DNA from: Circinella umbellata
Taxonomy: Eukaryota; Mucoromycota; Mucoromycetes; Mucorales; Lichtheimiaceae
Direction of reading: 5' to 3'
Assembly (NCBI GenBank): GCA_025093555.1
Contig: JAIWNF010000013.1
Span: forward strand, 682,001-746,000
Length of the DNA stretch: 64,000 bases
Shown in pieces: positions 1 to 11,666 of the stretch. The position numbers and the translations under genes are program-made. The notes beneath the pieces were generated by a model, which had not been told where the DNA came from, searched no databases, and was given only the letters and a program-made list of their open reading frames with translations. Every line of letters begins with the position of its first letter. Within the stretch, counting starts at the first letter, position 1.

Positions 1-146
1 AAAGATGGTGTATTGTTGTATATGTAATGCGTGTATTTGTGTTGTTGTTGTGTATGTTGTGTGTTGTATTTAATAGTATTTGTTGTTGTTTAGTTGACAG
101 ATTATTTATACTTTTTTTTTCCTTTCGAATATATTTTTTTTATTCT

Positions 147-1846
147 TTAATTAGAGGTAGAAACAGTAACTTCAACTTGAGGTTGGGTTTTATCTTCAAC
201 CACCACAGCAGCAGCACCACCTTGTAATGCGCCACCTGCAATAAGTTTTGCATTACTGATAACAGCCATAATTTCATTCAGACTTTCCTTCCAAGTATTC
301 AATCTTGTACCCAATTGTTCCCATTGTTCCTTGCCGAATACTCGATAAATGCTTCGATGAACAATAACTGTCTTATTCAATTGATCCAATTTAGCTTCAA
401 CAAGACCAGCACGAATAACATCAATAACCCACATTTCAACTTCTTCTTCGGGAATTTCCAAGTTTTTAGCAATTTCAGCATAAGTCAATTCACGAGATAA
501 GTTTTCACAACCAAGGGATGCCAAAGCAAGCAATCGAATCTTGATAATGTTATTTTCTTCATTTGTACGCTTCATCAAATCAGGATGTGCTTGTGCAAAC
601 TTCTTGTATGACAAAAGAGAACCGTTCAAAAAGACTTCTAAAAGTTCAAATTCAGGGGATCCCTTAGTCTTTTGTACAGCTGGATGTTGATACAATTCTT
701 CAAACGCGAACCAGTTTTCGATAGAGATAGCTTGCAAAATTAATTCCTTGGCCAAAGTTTCGACTGATGAATCGAATGATGCTTCATCATAAGTAGAAAG
801 CTTCTTTAAAGAAAAGTCAAAGGACAATTTTCTAATTTTAAATATTATATGTGTTAATAACATACACATATTATGTCCATTCCCCAAAACAAAAAAGAAA
901 ATAATATACATACTCTTCACCAGCTTGTTTCAACTTTTCACTCAAGTGGTTATACAATTGTCGCTCAGTTTCCTTGTCAATACCCCATTGCTTGATCCAT
1001 TTGTCGATATGTTCCAATTGGCTATAAAGAGAGTCTAATTCGTCAGCTTGAGCTGTTACATCTACTAATGCCAAGAATGCATTATAACGAAGAGTCGAAT
1101 CGGTAGGCAATGCGTTATACAAGTTAAGCAAACTAGAATAATAATAAAAATTGTTTAATCTTAGTTCTTTCCTCTTCTTCCAATTTATGAATCAATTTTA
1201 AAAAAAGGATAAGAGCAAAACATTTACATTTTTTGCTTCAAACTAGTCTTGGAGCTTTCAGTTTGAGTCAAAGTATCAATCAAAGTCTTGATAGTAGCAG
1301 TTTGATCTACGGCCTTTAATGAAACGACGATCAACAAATTAAAAGCACCTTCTACCTCTATATAACATTATTGATATAATTACACACATCCCCAACTTTA
1401 TAAGTAAGTATATTTATATACATATAAATGCTTGTTTTTCTATTTTTTTTTTTTTTTGCATAAATAATAATAAAACAAACCTCGGTCATTCTCAGTCAAG
1501 AAAATAGAACCATCCTTTGCAAGTCGAGTATAAACATCGTTATTCTTTGCTGACAAAAGTTTATTAATTTCTTGTACATAGGTGGCATTTTCATCACCAT
1601 CTTCACCCTTTAAATTAGAGATATATGATGCAAGATCTTGGATCTATTCATTTGATAATACATTTCACTCATTAGTGTGTACATACATATATCGCTACAT
1701 CTGAGGTTATATAACTAAAAAAAATGCGGCTTATTTTCTTTCTTTCTCTAACAACACACCCCGATCCGATTGTTCACCAAAAAAAAAACATAATTATATA
1801 CCTGACTTTCAACCGATCCTTGTACATAAATATTCATTGAAGACAT
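147..1846 (-). CDS. eif3m: Eukaryotic translation initiation factor 3 subunit M (PCI domain)
   Basis: Five exons on the minus strand: 1846-1802, 1643-1481, 1357-1228, 1132-914 and 831-147. Lengths sum to 1242 nt, giving 413 aa, with all phases compatible. The C-terminal exon carries the PCI/winged-helix part, with EEVEMWVIDVIRAGLVEAKL followed by VHRSIYRVFGKEQW, which matches what I know of eIF3m. Family members are roughly 370-450 aa and act in the cytoplasmic eIF3 complex during 43S assembly. The start at 1846 (MSSMNIYVQG) was chosen because it opens the exon that splices in frame with the next. The last exon ends in an alanine-rich, acidic tail. All introns begin GT and end AG. The COP9/proteasome PCI paralogs are the main alternative, but the block after EEVE is distinctive for eIF3m. 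Confidence 0.9.
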
Positions 1847-2049
1847 TATAAAAATAAATTAAAAAGGTCGATGGAAGGATCGAAAATAGAAAAAGTGGTT
1901 GGAAATGTCGAAGGTGTTTCTTTGTAAGGATTTCCCCCGTTAAGTAAAGATAACTTTTTTTTTCGACAAGCGGCAAACACGACAGTGAAAATGGCGTTCC
2001 TTTTGTAAAAATGATTTTTGCTCAGAAACAAAAAAATTAAGTAGTCACG

Positions 2050-4440
2050 AAAAATCGCCGCTTTTGGTGGCTACTTTTAATGAAAGGGTTGAAATAGATG
2101 GATAATACTTTATTGCAGTCTTCCAGTGACATTTTGAACAGGAAGCTCATTTATTATTATTTGATAATGATTTATTCGTATTTAAAAGTATATTTAATTA
2201 TAGTAACTTTTTAATAAAGAATGAAAAAGCCACACTTATTATGAATTTCTTGTTATCATCATAGACAACAGAGAAGTACTAATCATATAACTTTTGAAAA
2301 GGTATAATTATTTTAGATATATCCTGATGTAATAGTTACCATTACTATCATTATATGAAGGTTTTGTTTTTAGTAACCAATCTGATACGTATTTATAGTA
2401 CTTTTGTGTCGTTAACCATCTTCTATGTAAAGTTAGAAATTGACAACATTTTTTTCTTTCCGCGATACATGATCGATCTATTGACAATAACATATCAATA
2501 CACTACAAATAAATCAAAAGAGAGCTGGAGAGAAAGAAGAAATTATGCATTTTATATAATAATAAGTTAATGACGTCAGAATTGTATCAGATGAAGTAGA
2601 TAATGTTTGTATGATATTGCAATAGGACAAGCTACCCAAATGGGTAAGCGTACTCATCTCTCGAAATTTGTTCAAATGCTCATAGTAGTAGGAATTCAAC
2701 TATCAAGTATTGTGACATGCGACAATCTTGACTAATTTTTATTGTTGATACGTATTACGGATATACTTTATATACGTAATGGATATCAACAAGTTACTGC
2801 TACTGTAAAAAAAAACATACGTATTCGTATCTTTGATTCAAAAAATTCAAAGACTACGTATTTCAAAGACACAGTAACAATAATATTAATATAAGAATGA
2901 GAAGACAAAAATAAAGTTATACTCTTAGTATATATTTATTTTATCTTCTCCTTTAATGATATATAGCGGGTTGTCGGTTGTTTTCCAAATGACGAATGTG
3001 ATGGTGTTTTTTATTATATGTATCGCTGGAAGATAGTGTTGGTATTAATTATGTACATTGGAGTACAAGTTTGATTGTCAGTCGTTATTTTCGTATTATT
3101 TTTACTTTGTATAGCTGTAAAGTTATTTATTTGTAGAGAAACTTACCAGGATTTGAATAGATACTTTAAACAACTGATAAGGCTTAACTTTCACATCCAT
3201 GGTCTTGTTGCATAGTTACATAATTATGGAAATTAGAATAAATAATTTCATTTCTAGATTAAATTGATATAAATATAAAGCAGATCAAGTAGAGGAACAT
3301 GATTACGAATTGGCAACAGAAAAGAAGTCTATTAAGAAGTGATAGACAAATGTAAGATATGTTCAATAACAGGCAACTACTTGCCACTAAAAAATTTCTG
3401 TCCAACATTTTCTTTTAATATTGATATTCAAACGTACCATAAAATAGTTAGTGCAAAGATGCATTTTTTTGGGCTATTGTTTATTAATCTAATAATAAAT
3501 TAAACATATTTTTTCGAAAGAAAAAGATAAAATGGTTCATGATGGTATTTTACTTTATATTGATAATATGGATCCATTATCAACTATGATTTTGCTGTTA
3601 AGCAAATAATGACACAATATGGTAACACATTCTTGTGCATAGTATATACACAAATGAAAAAAAAGTGTTATACGTAATTATGAATTTGTAGACTAAAAAA
3701 GAACGCGGGTTGCACTATTATCATCTTATTAGCTATTATTTCTTTTGAACTTTTGGTGGTAATACAATACCAAGAAGAAGAAAACTATAATAAGGCCGAT
3801 CTTATCTTTGTAAATGAGAAATTAATTTAGATTGTTACAATCGATGCTGTTGTCATTTTTTATACTTTGCGTGTGGTGTTATATAAAATGAAAAAAAAAA
3901 TTACACTGTCTGGTGAGGTGTATCAGAACATCTATTTAAGTAATATTTATACAATAGTATAAATAGATTTATATGATTATCATATTATCTTACGTATTAT
4001 AATTATATAAAGTACACTGATAAGTATGATGAGTTATTATTAGAACAAATTTTACATGATATAATAATACCTTTTAGAAGTAACAACGTCATTATCTCTA
4101 TTTATATGATTTATAAAAGTACACATAAAATGGGCTTTTACTTCTAACTGCCTAGTTAATTCGTAAACTGTGTAACAGTCTTCTTTTTAAAACTTAAATT
4201 GCTATGTAATTCCGGGTGTTTAAATCAAACGTTTAAGAAAGCGGATGTTTTACTTTTTTAAATAACCATTCCTTTATTTTATTTATATTTTTGTTTTGTC
4301 AGGTAATAAATAATAGTAGAAAGTTTGAAGCTTTTTGTTGCTTTATATATATAAATATTAAACGAATAGTTAATTGAATGTATCGAAATAACTGATTTTT
4401 TTACTGTGTATATGGTGCACAGCAACAAAGCCAAAAAGTA
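2050..4440. other. Intergenic region, no gene seen
   Basis: About 2.4 kb of AT-rich sequence between the eIF3m start and the F-box gene. The short open frames here are low-complexity and show no recognisable domain, splice pattern or start context. The part next to 1846 should hold the eIF3m promoter, and the part next to 4447 the F-box gene promoter. I see no repeat, tRNA or transposon remnant. Confidence 0.5.
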
Positions 4441-4446
4441 AAAAAT

Positions 4447-7028
4447 ATGCAGCTAGATGACCGGTTTCCTAAATCCCTCGACTCAAATACCGCATCATCT
4501 CAAGATTTTTTCGATAAAATAAAAAAATCAATCAATGAGCTCGATTATGACGAAACGATTCATCTTACATCAGTGGCTATCAACACCATTAAACTCTCAC
4601 GGCTTACCATTGCTTACGATCATCGTGCCTATGGGCTTATACAACAATGCAAGTTTGATGCTGCTATTCACGATATTGAAAAAATGATTGATTGTCGTCC
4701 AGAACTGGGAACAAATTATATAAAGCTGGCAAATGTGTTGGATATGCAAGGAAAACAAGAGAAAGTATATCAAGTATGTAATGACGCATTGAAAAAAAGT
4801 AAGATATTAGAAAATGATCCTCTATATGGAAAATTGGTACAGCTCAGAAATGCTGCAGACGAAAAACGCTCAAGACGGATAGACCCTTTAGCTGTTCTTC
4901 CTATAAAGTTGGATGATCAAATCTTTACACTATTGACAATAAAAGAACGAGTGAACCTCATGTATATATCACCGCTGTGGCGTCAGCGCATATCGCAATG
5001 CGAGGTTGCGTGGGAATTTGTAAAGGATAATCCGTACCCTCTTCAAGGTTCATTTGTTGCACATGTACTACCACACGTAGCAAAACACATCAGGGAACTT
5101 GCATTCCCCACACATAGCGTTGTCATGTTGTCAAAATATCTCGAGCATATGGAAAATGGTTATTTTGCACGACTCGAAAAGTTAAAACTACTAGGTACTA
5201 TATTATATATTTTTTAAAGAAGCGGTTATTATATTTCACTATTTTACTATGTACGTATTGTAAAGGTATACAGAATATATACATGTAAAGAGAAAATGGT
5301 AATTTATTACTGTATTATACGTATTATCACTTGAGAATTCAATTCATAACAATCATTATTAATAATAACAGTTGAATATATTATATTTGTTTGATAGTAA
5401 ATTTTGCCAGAACACAAAACGCCACAATGTTATTTATAAATGCTTTTTGGAAAATTCGATATACGTTGACGACTCTGCATCTTGAAATTCCTGAGTGCAA
5501 TTATTCTATAAAATTGGCTGAAATCTTGTTTTATTGTAGAAATCTCAAAGTTTTGACATATGTGGTTGTAAATGGATCACTCCCGATGGCTCTTGGTGAT
5601 TTGGAACTTTTGGAAGACTCGCACGACTCACTTATTGATCTAAGTCTCTCAACAAGACCAGTGATAACCGGTCAACCACTCAAGTCGTTAGTCCGTAGGT
5701 GTCAAAATTTGCGACGATTGGTAATAGGTAAATGTTCATCCGATGTTTTCGATGTGGTACTTGAGGATTGTCCCAATTTGGACATATTTTATTTTGACAA
5801 TAATCGCGGTGTTACCTTTATTCCGTGCTTGAACGACTTGAACGAGAAGTACAATAAAAACAACAACAGCAATGGCCCTGATAAGTCTTTTTTTTCAACA
5901 AAAACAACCACGACCACTACACCAGTAATATCCATTGCCTCTTTCGATCAATCAACTGATAATGATACTGTTGGGAAATTGCGAATTTTATCTACACCTA
6001 CAAGCTATCTTTATCATGGTTCTGGGACACCGATCAGTCAATTAATGCGATTCCTACAAAAAAATCAAAAGACATTAGAGCAAATTTATGCTAATATGTC
6101 CATGACAAATGAACAAAAAGAAAACGATGAGCCACGTCCGCTTCCTCCAAATTATGGAGTAAACATGCTGTCATTTGACCGACTTGAACATTTGACATAT
6201 GTTGCAGATATCTATGGAGTCATGGAAAAATTCTTTTTAAATTCCATTGAATCGAGCCATTCATCCCTCAATTCCTTTGAGGCTGTAGATTCTTTCAATA
6301 TACCAGCAGTTGTCGATACACTTGTAAAAATACCTCCTCTTCAGAAATTGAAATTTTTTTATCATACTGATCAAGAAGCGCTGCGTCGATATACCTATCA
6401 GTATTATAATGGTGATAAGGAGCAAAAGCAACAACAAGACGATGCTGCTGCTGAACAGAGCATGGTGCGGTTATTCAAGTCATATGCTTCCTCTTGTAAT
6501 AATTATTACCATCTCCCTTCCACTATTGGATTCAATAATGACAACAATACGAGAGTATTGGAGACTGTCATATTTGAAGAATGCAAATTTATTACTGACA
6601 ATGTTCTCAATACATTTGCTGAAATCAAGACTCTCAAGGTACTCAAGCTTAAAAATATTTCTGCAGCCGACAGGATTACAACGCAAGGTTTCAAAGACTT
6701 TTTGATCAAACTAGGTCAAAATACAAAGATAATGAAGCTCGAATTGAATCATATGGATGAAGTCTTTAAGGAAGATGATGGTGACAAAATGCTTTTTCTT
6801 ATTGGCAAGAATATGGTTTGGCTTAAAACTCTTCATTTAGAGGATCTTGCAAATATTACATACCAGGGTATCAACGACATGCTGGACGTGATGAAAGGAG
6901 AAAGATTTCGCAACTTGACGATAGAACAGTGCGAAGCAATTGCTAAACTGGAATCTAAGATTGAAAATCACATAAAAAAATACTGTTCACATGTCAATTT
7001 AGAAATAGATAATTCGTATTGTGGATAA
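4447..7028 (+). CDS. TPR / F-box / leucine-rich-repeat protein (Pof3/Dia2-like layout)
   Basis: Two exons, 4447-5194 and 5398-7028, joined across a 203-nt intron (donor AG|GTACTA, acceptor GATAG). The total is 2379 nt, 792 aa, in frame. Residues ~15-135 form TPR-like helices (YDHRAYGLIQQCKFDAAIHD, then YIKLANVLDMQGKQEKVYQV). Residues ~143-190 look like an F-box: DPLAVLPIKLDDQIFTLLTI and then MYISPLWRQRI. The rest contains leucine-rich-repeat-like segments such as LIDLSLSTRP and LKTLHLEDLANITYQGI, with Q/N/T-rich low complexity between them. This layout resembles fission yeast Pof3 and budding yeast Dia2, substrate receptors of SCF ubiquitin ligases. In Mucorales the family is expanded, so the substrate cannot be assigned. 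Domain order is clear; orthology is not. Confidence 0.8.
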
Positions 7029-7029
7029 G

Positions 7030-8060
7030 GTTTTTCTTTTAAAAAAAAATCCAATCAAAATTACAATGGAAGTTTTTTGTTTTATGCTTTTTGCTTTTGT
7101 GTTAAAAGCATTTGTTGCTTCTATATAAATTTCATTGTGTATAAACTTATGGTAATTAAGAGACCTTTGTCTTTTGTGGAGAAGATGTAGAAGACGTAGT
7201 CAAGAGAAGCAGTGTCCATAATTATAAACACGTGTAGTAATACCATTAATAAACTCACCAACTAGCTCATTATGACCATAGAAACCTACAGTAATCATTA
7301 CACATGACGTAATTTGTGAAATGGGTTGCTTTATTGAAATAATTCACCTTTACGCATGGAAAAAGTCAATTTAATGCCTCTCTTTTACTGGAATTCATTT
7401 ATAGTAACAATTAAAAAAATGATTGATGATACAGAAATGTTGTGTATCGTTCGGGATAATTATACTTTGCTAAAAATAAACTATATTTTCGAAATGTCTA
7501 CTTTGCTTATATAACATTTCCAGTACGTAACTGGCAAGTCAAAAAACGAAAAGTAAAAATAGAATAAAGTTACCAGTCACTTCATTATATACAATTAACA
7601 AGTATCATTTTAATCAATCAACTTAATACTTTCAATCCAACACATCCTCACTATTTGCTTTTAATAAGTGAAAATAAAAATGTTACCCTCTTTTTTCAGG
7701 GTTAGAACTCAAAATTAACATAAGTATTTTGTTTCAAAGATAGGTCTGAACTAAACAAGAGCTACCATGGAAGCAAAAAGCTTTATTGATATAATCAGTA
7801 ATTCTTTATTAATAAAGTATGGATACAAATCTGTCGAAGTTCCATAACTTCCGATTGGTTATTTTTGTAGAAAGAAGGGGTGGGAAGCAAACTAAATTGT
7901 TTGAAAGTTGTTAAGATACGCTAAATCAAATCTTAGAGAGACTAACCGAATAATTTTTTCTGTATTACAATACACGTTTTCTCCCATCCATTCTTCTTTA
8001 CATAATACTTTTACTTTTCTTCCGTACGTACTTCAAAAGATAAAATACAAAGGAACAAAG
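7030..8060. other. Intergenic region and 5' leader of the acetyltransferase gene
   Basis: AT-rich spacer with no gene seen. The acetyltransferase frame stays open upstream to 7908, but that upstream part lacks the family's N-terminus and is treated here as leader. Confidence 0.45.
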
Positions 8061-8624
8061 ATGCCTACCGAAAAAGAAAAAATGTTAAGCGGTGAAACCT
8101 ATATTCCTTGGGATGAAGAATTAACTGCTGATCGCGATAGAGCAGAAGTTTTACAAAATGAATTAAATGAAGCCAAGACCAGAGAAGCACAAAATAAAGC
8201 AGCACAATGTCTTTTTGGTCACTTTGGCAAAAATAGTCATACTCGACCCAATTTTCGATGCGATTATGGCTACAATATCTTTATTGGTGATGATGTAGAT
8301 ATCAATTATGATTGTACTTTTCTTGATGTTGGTAAAGTTACTATTGGTGATCGAACCTTATTTGGTCCAGGTGTTCATATATATTCTGTCAATCATCCCT
8401 TGGATCCAGAAGAACGAAGAAAGGCTCCTGTTGAATATGGTAAAGATGTCAGTATTGGTCATGATGTTTGGATAGGAGGTCGTGTTACTATTTGTCCTGG
8501 TGTTTCTATTGGTAATGGGGTAACTGTGGGTGCTGGTTCACTTGTTACTAAGGATGTCTCTGATAACGTTTTAGTTGTTGGCTCTCCTGCCAAAATTGTG
8601 AAGTCTTTCAATAAGAAAGAATAA
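8061..8624 (+). CDS. Maltose/galactoside O-acetyltransferase family (left-handed beta-helix, hexapeptide repeats)
   Basis: A single exon of 187 aa starting MPTEKEKMLSGETYIPWDEE, which matches the Maa/LacA/NodL N-terminal mini-domain (KMLSGE.Y). The C-terminal half is a hexapeptide-repeat beta-helix: IGDDVDINYDC, VTIGDRTLFGPGV, VSIGHDVWIGGRV, then SIGNGVTVGAGSLVTKDV. The NHPLDP segment supplies the catalytic histidine known from LacA. The family transfers acetyl from acetyl-CoA to a sugar hydroxyl; the substrate here is unknown. An in-frame upstream extension exists to 7908, but family length and the start context of the ATG at 8061 favour the shorter form. The gene has no intron, unlike most neighbours, which fits a bacterial-type family acquired early by fungi. 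That origin is inference. Confidence 0.88.
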   Translation: MPTEKEKMLSGETYIPWDEELTADRDRAEVLQNELNEAKTREAQNKAAQCLFGHFGKNSHTRPNFRCDYGYNIFIGDDVDINYDCTFLDVGKVTIGDRTLFGPGVHIYSVNHPLDPEERRKAPVEYGKDVSIGHDVWIGGRVTICPGVSIGNGVTVGAGSLVTKDVSDNVLVVGSPAKIVKSFNKKE

Positions 8625-8861
8625 TTAGGAAATAACAATTGTAGAAATAAAAGTAAACCCTAAATGGGCTGTAATAAAGTGAAGGACATTTCGGCACAAT
8701 TTTTTTGTGTACTTGAAAAAGTTATTGGAATGTTGCAAAAAAAAAAAGAAAAAACCAAAAAAATTGGAACGTGAAATGAGTTTGAGTTTCATAATCTATT
8801 GGAGAGTGTCAAAAGGGTTTGTGGTGAGTGGAACCACCAAAAAGAGCGGAGACTTTTTGCT

Positions 8862-8871
8862 TATATATAAA
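8862..8871 (+). promoter_or_regulatory. Candidate TATA box of the Cwc21 gene
   Basis: TTATATATAA lies about 70 nt upstream of the ATG at 8939. TA-rich strings are common in this window, so this is only a positional suggestion. Confidence 0.3.
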
Positions 8872-8938
8872 ACTGAAGCATATTTTTTTTTGTTCTATTT
8901 CAAACTTTTTTAGTTCCACTCTTTGATTTTCTACCAAA

Positions 8939-9371
8939 ATGTATAACGGAATTGGTTTAAATACACCTCGTGGTTCAGGTAAATTAATCATTATGAATCT
9001 TTAGCATTATCTTTTAAAAACAAGAGTTTATTATATTTCATTAATTGAATACTCATTCGATTGTTTTATATTCCAATTTCACAGGAACGAATGGTTATGT
9101 TGTTCGCAATCTATCGTTTGTTCGACCACCCAGAACCGACAGAGATTCTGCAGCAAAAGATCTTAATTCAGAAAGACCTACCATAAGACCCCCTAACAAG
9201 GATATTTTACTTCATGATCGAAAGCGAAAAGTTGAAGTACAGTGTATGGAACTTCGAATTAAACTTGAAGATGAAGGTCTTGACACAGACGAAGTTGAAA
9301 CCAAAGTACAAGAACTTCGTGAATCTTTAATGAATAAATTTGACGAAGTTCAACCTAGAGATGCTAAAAGG

Positions 9372-9404
<33 letters not shown>

Positions 9405-10181
9405 ATTATGAGTAGATTGGAATGTTAAGAGTTGTGGGGTCATTTAAAATTAACAAAGGACTTTTTTATATTTAGTCTACAAGAACATGAGACACATCAA
9501 CGTAATGCTGCCAAGGAAATAGAAAATAAGAAAATGATGCGAGCATTTAAAATCGATTCCGATTATGTTGAAGGAGCAGCATTTGATCGAGAACTTCAAG
9601 AACAGAAACGACAAGAACGAATTGCAAAATACCAAACAATGAGAGAAAATGAGCAAAAAAATTTAGAAAAACGAAGAAGACGTGAACGTAGTCCAAGTCC
9701 ATCACCACGTAGTAGTAGACGAGAGGACAGAAGTCGAGATAAAAGAAGACGTACTACTCGTCGAAGGTCACGTAGCCCAACCCCTTCATCATCATCATCA
9801 GTATCATCATCAAATTCAGAAGATGAACGAGATATTAGAAGAAATAGCAGACGTGAACGACGTAGATCACCAAGTCGTAGTATCAGTCCCAGTAGTCATA
9901 GTGACAGTGATCGTGATTCCAGAAAAAAAGCAAAAAGTCGTCGTGATCGTTCACCTTCTCCCCGCCGTCATCGTAGTCGTCGATCACCTAGTTATACACC
10001 ATCAGAAGAAAGTGAAGATGATCGTCGTCGTGGCCGAAAATCCAGTAACATTCAACGTCGTGCCCGTTCATCAAGCAGTCACTCTGGATCAAGTATTGTA
10101 CAAGAAAGAAGAGGAAGACGTGCAAGATCTCGTAGTATGAGCGTTAGTGGTAGTGGAAGCAGTGGTAGTGAAAGCGATTAG
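8939..10181 (+). CDS. CWC21: Pre-mRNA splicing factor Cwc21 / SRRM2-type (cwf21 domain, RS tail)
   Basis: Three exons, 8939-8978, 9085-9370 and 9476-10181, total 1032 nt, 343 aa, in frame. The first exon encodes MYNGIGLNTPRGS, which continues across the intron into GTNGYVVRNLS. This is the hallmark N-terminus of Cwc21 and human SRRM2. A cwf21 helix follows at ~60-110 (KRKVEVQCMELRIKLEDEGL), then THQRNAAKEIENKKMMRAF. From ~residue 170 on, the protein is an RS/SR-rich disordered tail. Known family members sit in the catalytic spliceosome next to Prp8 and Snu114; budding yeast Cwc21 lacks the long RS tail. The second intron begins exactly at a (TA)n(TG)n microsatellite. Confidence 0.93.
9371..9404. 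repeat. (TA)n(TG)n microsatellite forming the 5' splice site of intron 2
   Basis: Alternating TA then TG dinucleotides start right at the exon end, so the donor reads AG|GTATATA. Length change at this locus would alter the donor context but not the coding sequence. Confidence 0.85.
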
Positions 10182-10457
10182 ACTTTAAAAAAATAAGATT
10201 AAAATCTAGCACTATTATTCATTATGAAATATATATTTATATATATCCACTTATTGGACTTGATTTTTATATAAGGTGGAATTTTTAGTCTGTGGGAAGC
10301 AAATTGCATCATTCTGCTTATTAATGTGTTGCTATGAGACGATAACAATGCGAGGGAATCGGTTAAATAACTATTCCGAAAGCTTGTTTTATAAAATCTT
10401 CATTTTTTTCCACAACTTTTTTGTCTTGTTTTCCCAAAGCTTACTAATCGATTTACA

Positions 10458-11005
10458 ATGGCAACAAGATTAAAGATTGACATTATTTCTGACACTGTTT
10501 GTCCATGGTAATATAAAGCATACTTTTTAAAAGTATTTCTGTTCTATGCTTCAACTAACAATATATAAAACAACGTCCTCGTTGTCCCTTATAGGTGCTT
10601 TGTTGGTAAACGAAGACTTGAGAGAGCCATTACACAGTTCAAGTCAACCAACCCTAATATTTCTTTTGATATTGAATGGCATCCTTTCCAGCTTTCTCCA
10701 ACAATGTCCAAAAATAACCCAAAGCCAAAAATGGAACACTATAAACGCAAGTTTGGTGAGCAACGCGCATTGGATATCGTAGCAAATATGAAAAATATTG
10801 GTGAAGAAGAACAAATTGCCTTTAGTTATGGCGGTGTGATGGCAAATACCTTGGATTCACATAGACTTATTTCTTGGTCTAAACAGTTTGATAAGCAAAA
10901 TGAAGTCGTGGAAGAATTATTCAAGGATTACTTTGAGCGTGAGCGAAATATTGGTGATACTCAAGTACTTGCTGATGCTGCTGAGCGTGTTGGCATTGAT
11001 CGTGA

Positions 11006-11049
<44 letters not shown>

Positions 11050-11456
11050 GTGTGCAGTAGTAGTAGTAGTAGTAGTAGTAGTAGCATTTGTTATGAGCTG
11101 GTTACGTTGTCTATATATAACAAAACAAAAAGAGAAAATGGGCTAACAATTAAAATTATGATTTAAAAGGCACTGAACTATTTGAACTCGGATACTGACG
11201 TGGACTTAATAAGGGAACAGGCCGAGAAAAACAAATCTGAAAGTGTTAGTGGGGTTCCCAATTTTACTATTCAAAACAGGTAAGAAGAAATTTATTGCAT
11301 TAAATTTCAATATACATCCTTTTTTTTTTCGCTTTTTCTCACTAATCAAATTATTACGCTATTAGATTTGGCTTCCCTGGAGCACAAACACCAGACACAT
11401 TTCTTCATTTTTTTGAAAAGACATTGAAAGAAGTGAAAAAGACACCTTCACTCTAA
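10458..11456 (+). CDS. DsbA/FrnE-like thioredoxin-fold oxidoreductase
   Basis: Four exons, 10458-10507, 10595-11009, 11170-11279 and 11366-11456, total 666 nt, 221 aa, in frame. It begins with a thioredoxin-fold strand, LKIDIISDTVCPWCFVGKRR, with CxxC as Cys-Pro-Trp-Cys near residue 14. It ends with the cis-proline loop SGVPNFTIQNRFGFPGAQ. This is the pattern of the FrnE/2-hydroxychromene-2-carboxylate isomerase-like DSBA family (PF01323), about 210-230 aa. No signal peptide or mitochondrial presequence is evident, so a cytosolic role is likely. The redox partner is unknown. The first intron splits the active-site Trp codon. Confidence 0.9.
11010..11084. repeat. (TA)n(TG)n(TAG)n microsatellite in intron 2 of the DsbA-like gene
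   Basis: A TA run starts at the splice donor, followed by a short TG run, CAG, and then a TAG trinucleotide run. The TGTGCAG could mimic an acceptor, but splicing there would give in-frame TAG stops. The acceptor at 11169 is therefore used. Confidence 0.85.
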
Positions 11457-11666
11457 AACTAGTTTTTTTTTGCTGAGCAAAAAATAAAGATGATGTAAAC
11501 AAAAATTGCATTATTATAAATAAGTAAAGAAGAAACATAGTGTGGCAGTAATATATTTAACAAGAAACAAACAAAAAATATAGATAAAATAAATAATAAT
11601 AAAGTAATAATATTATAGTGATGTTATAATTATAAAATAAACATTAAGAAATAGCAAGAAAATAAA

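Noticed and set aside
9682..10140. Open frame overlapping the Cwc21 RS tail
   Set aside because: Shifted frame of the SR repeat; the V/H-rich protein is an artefact of repetitive codons.
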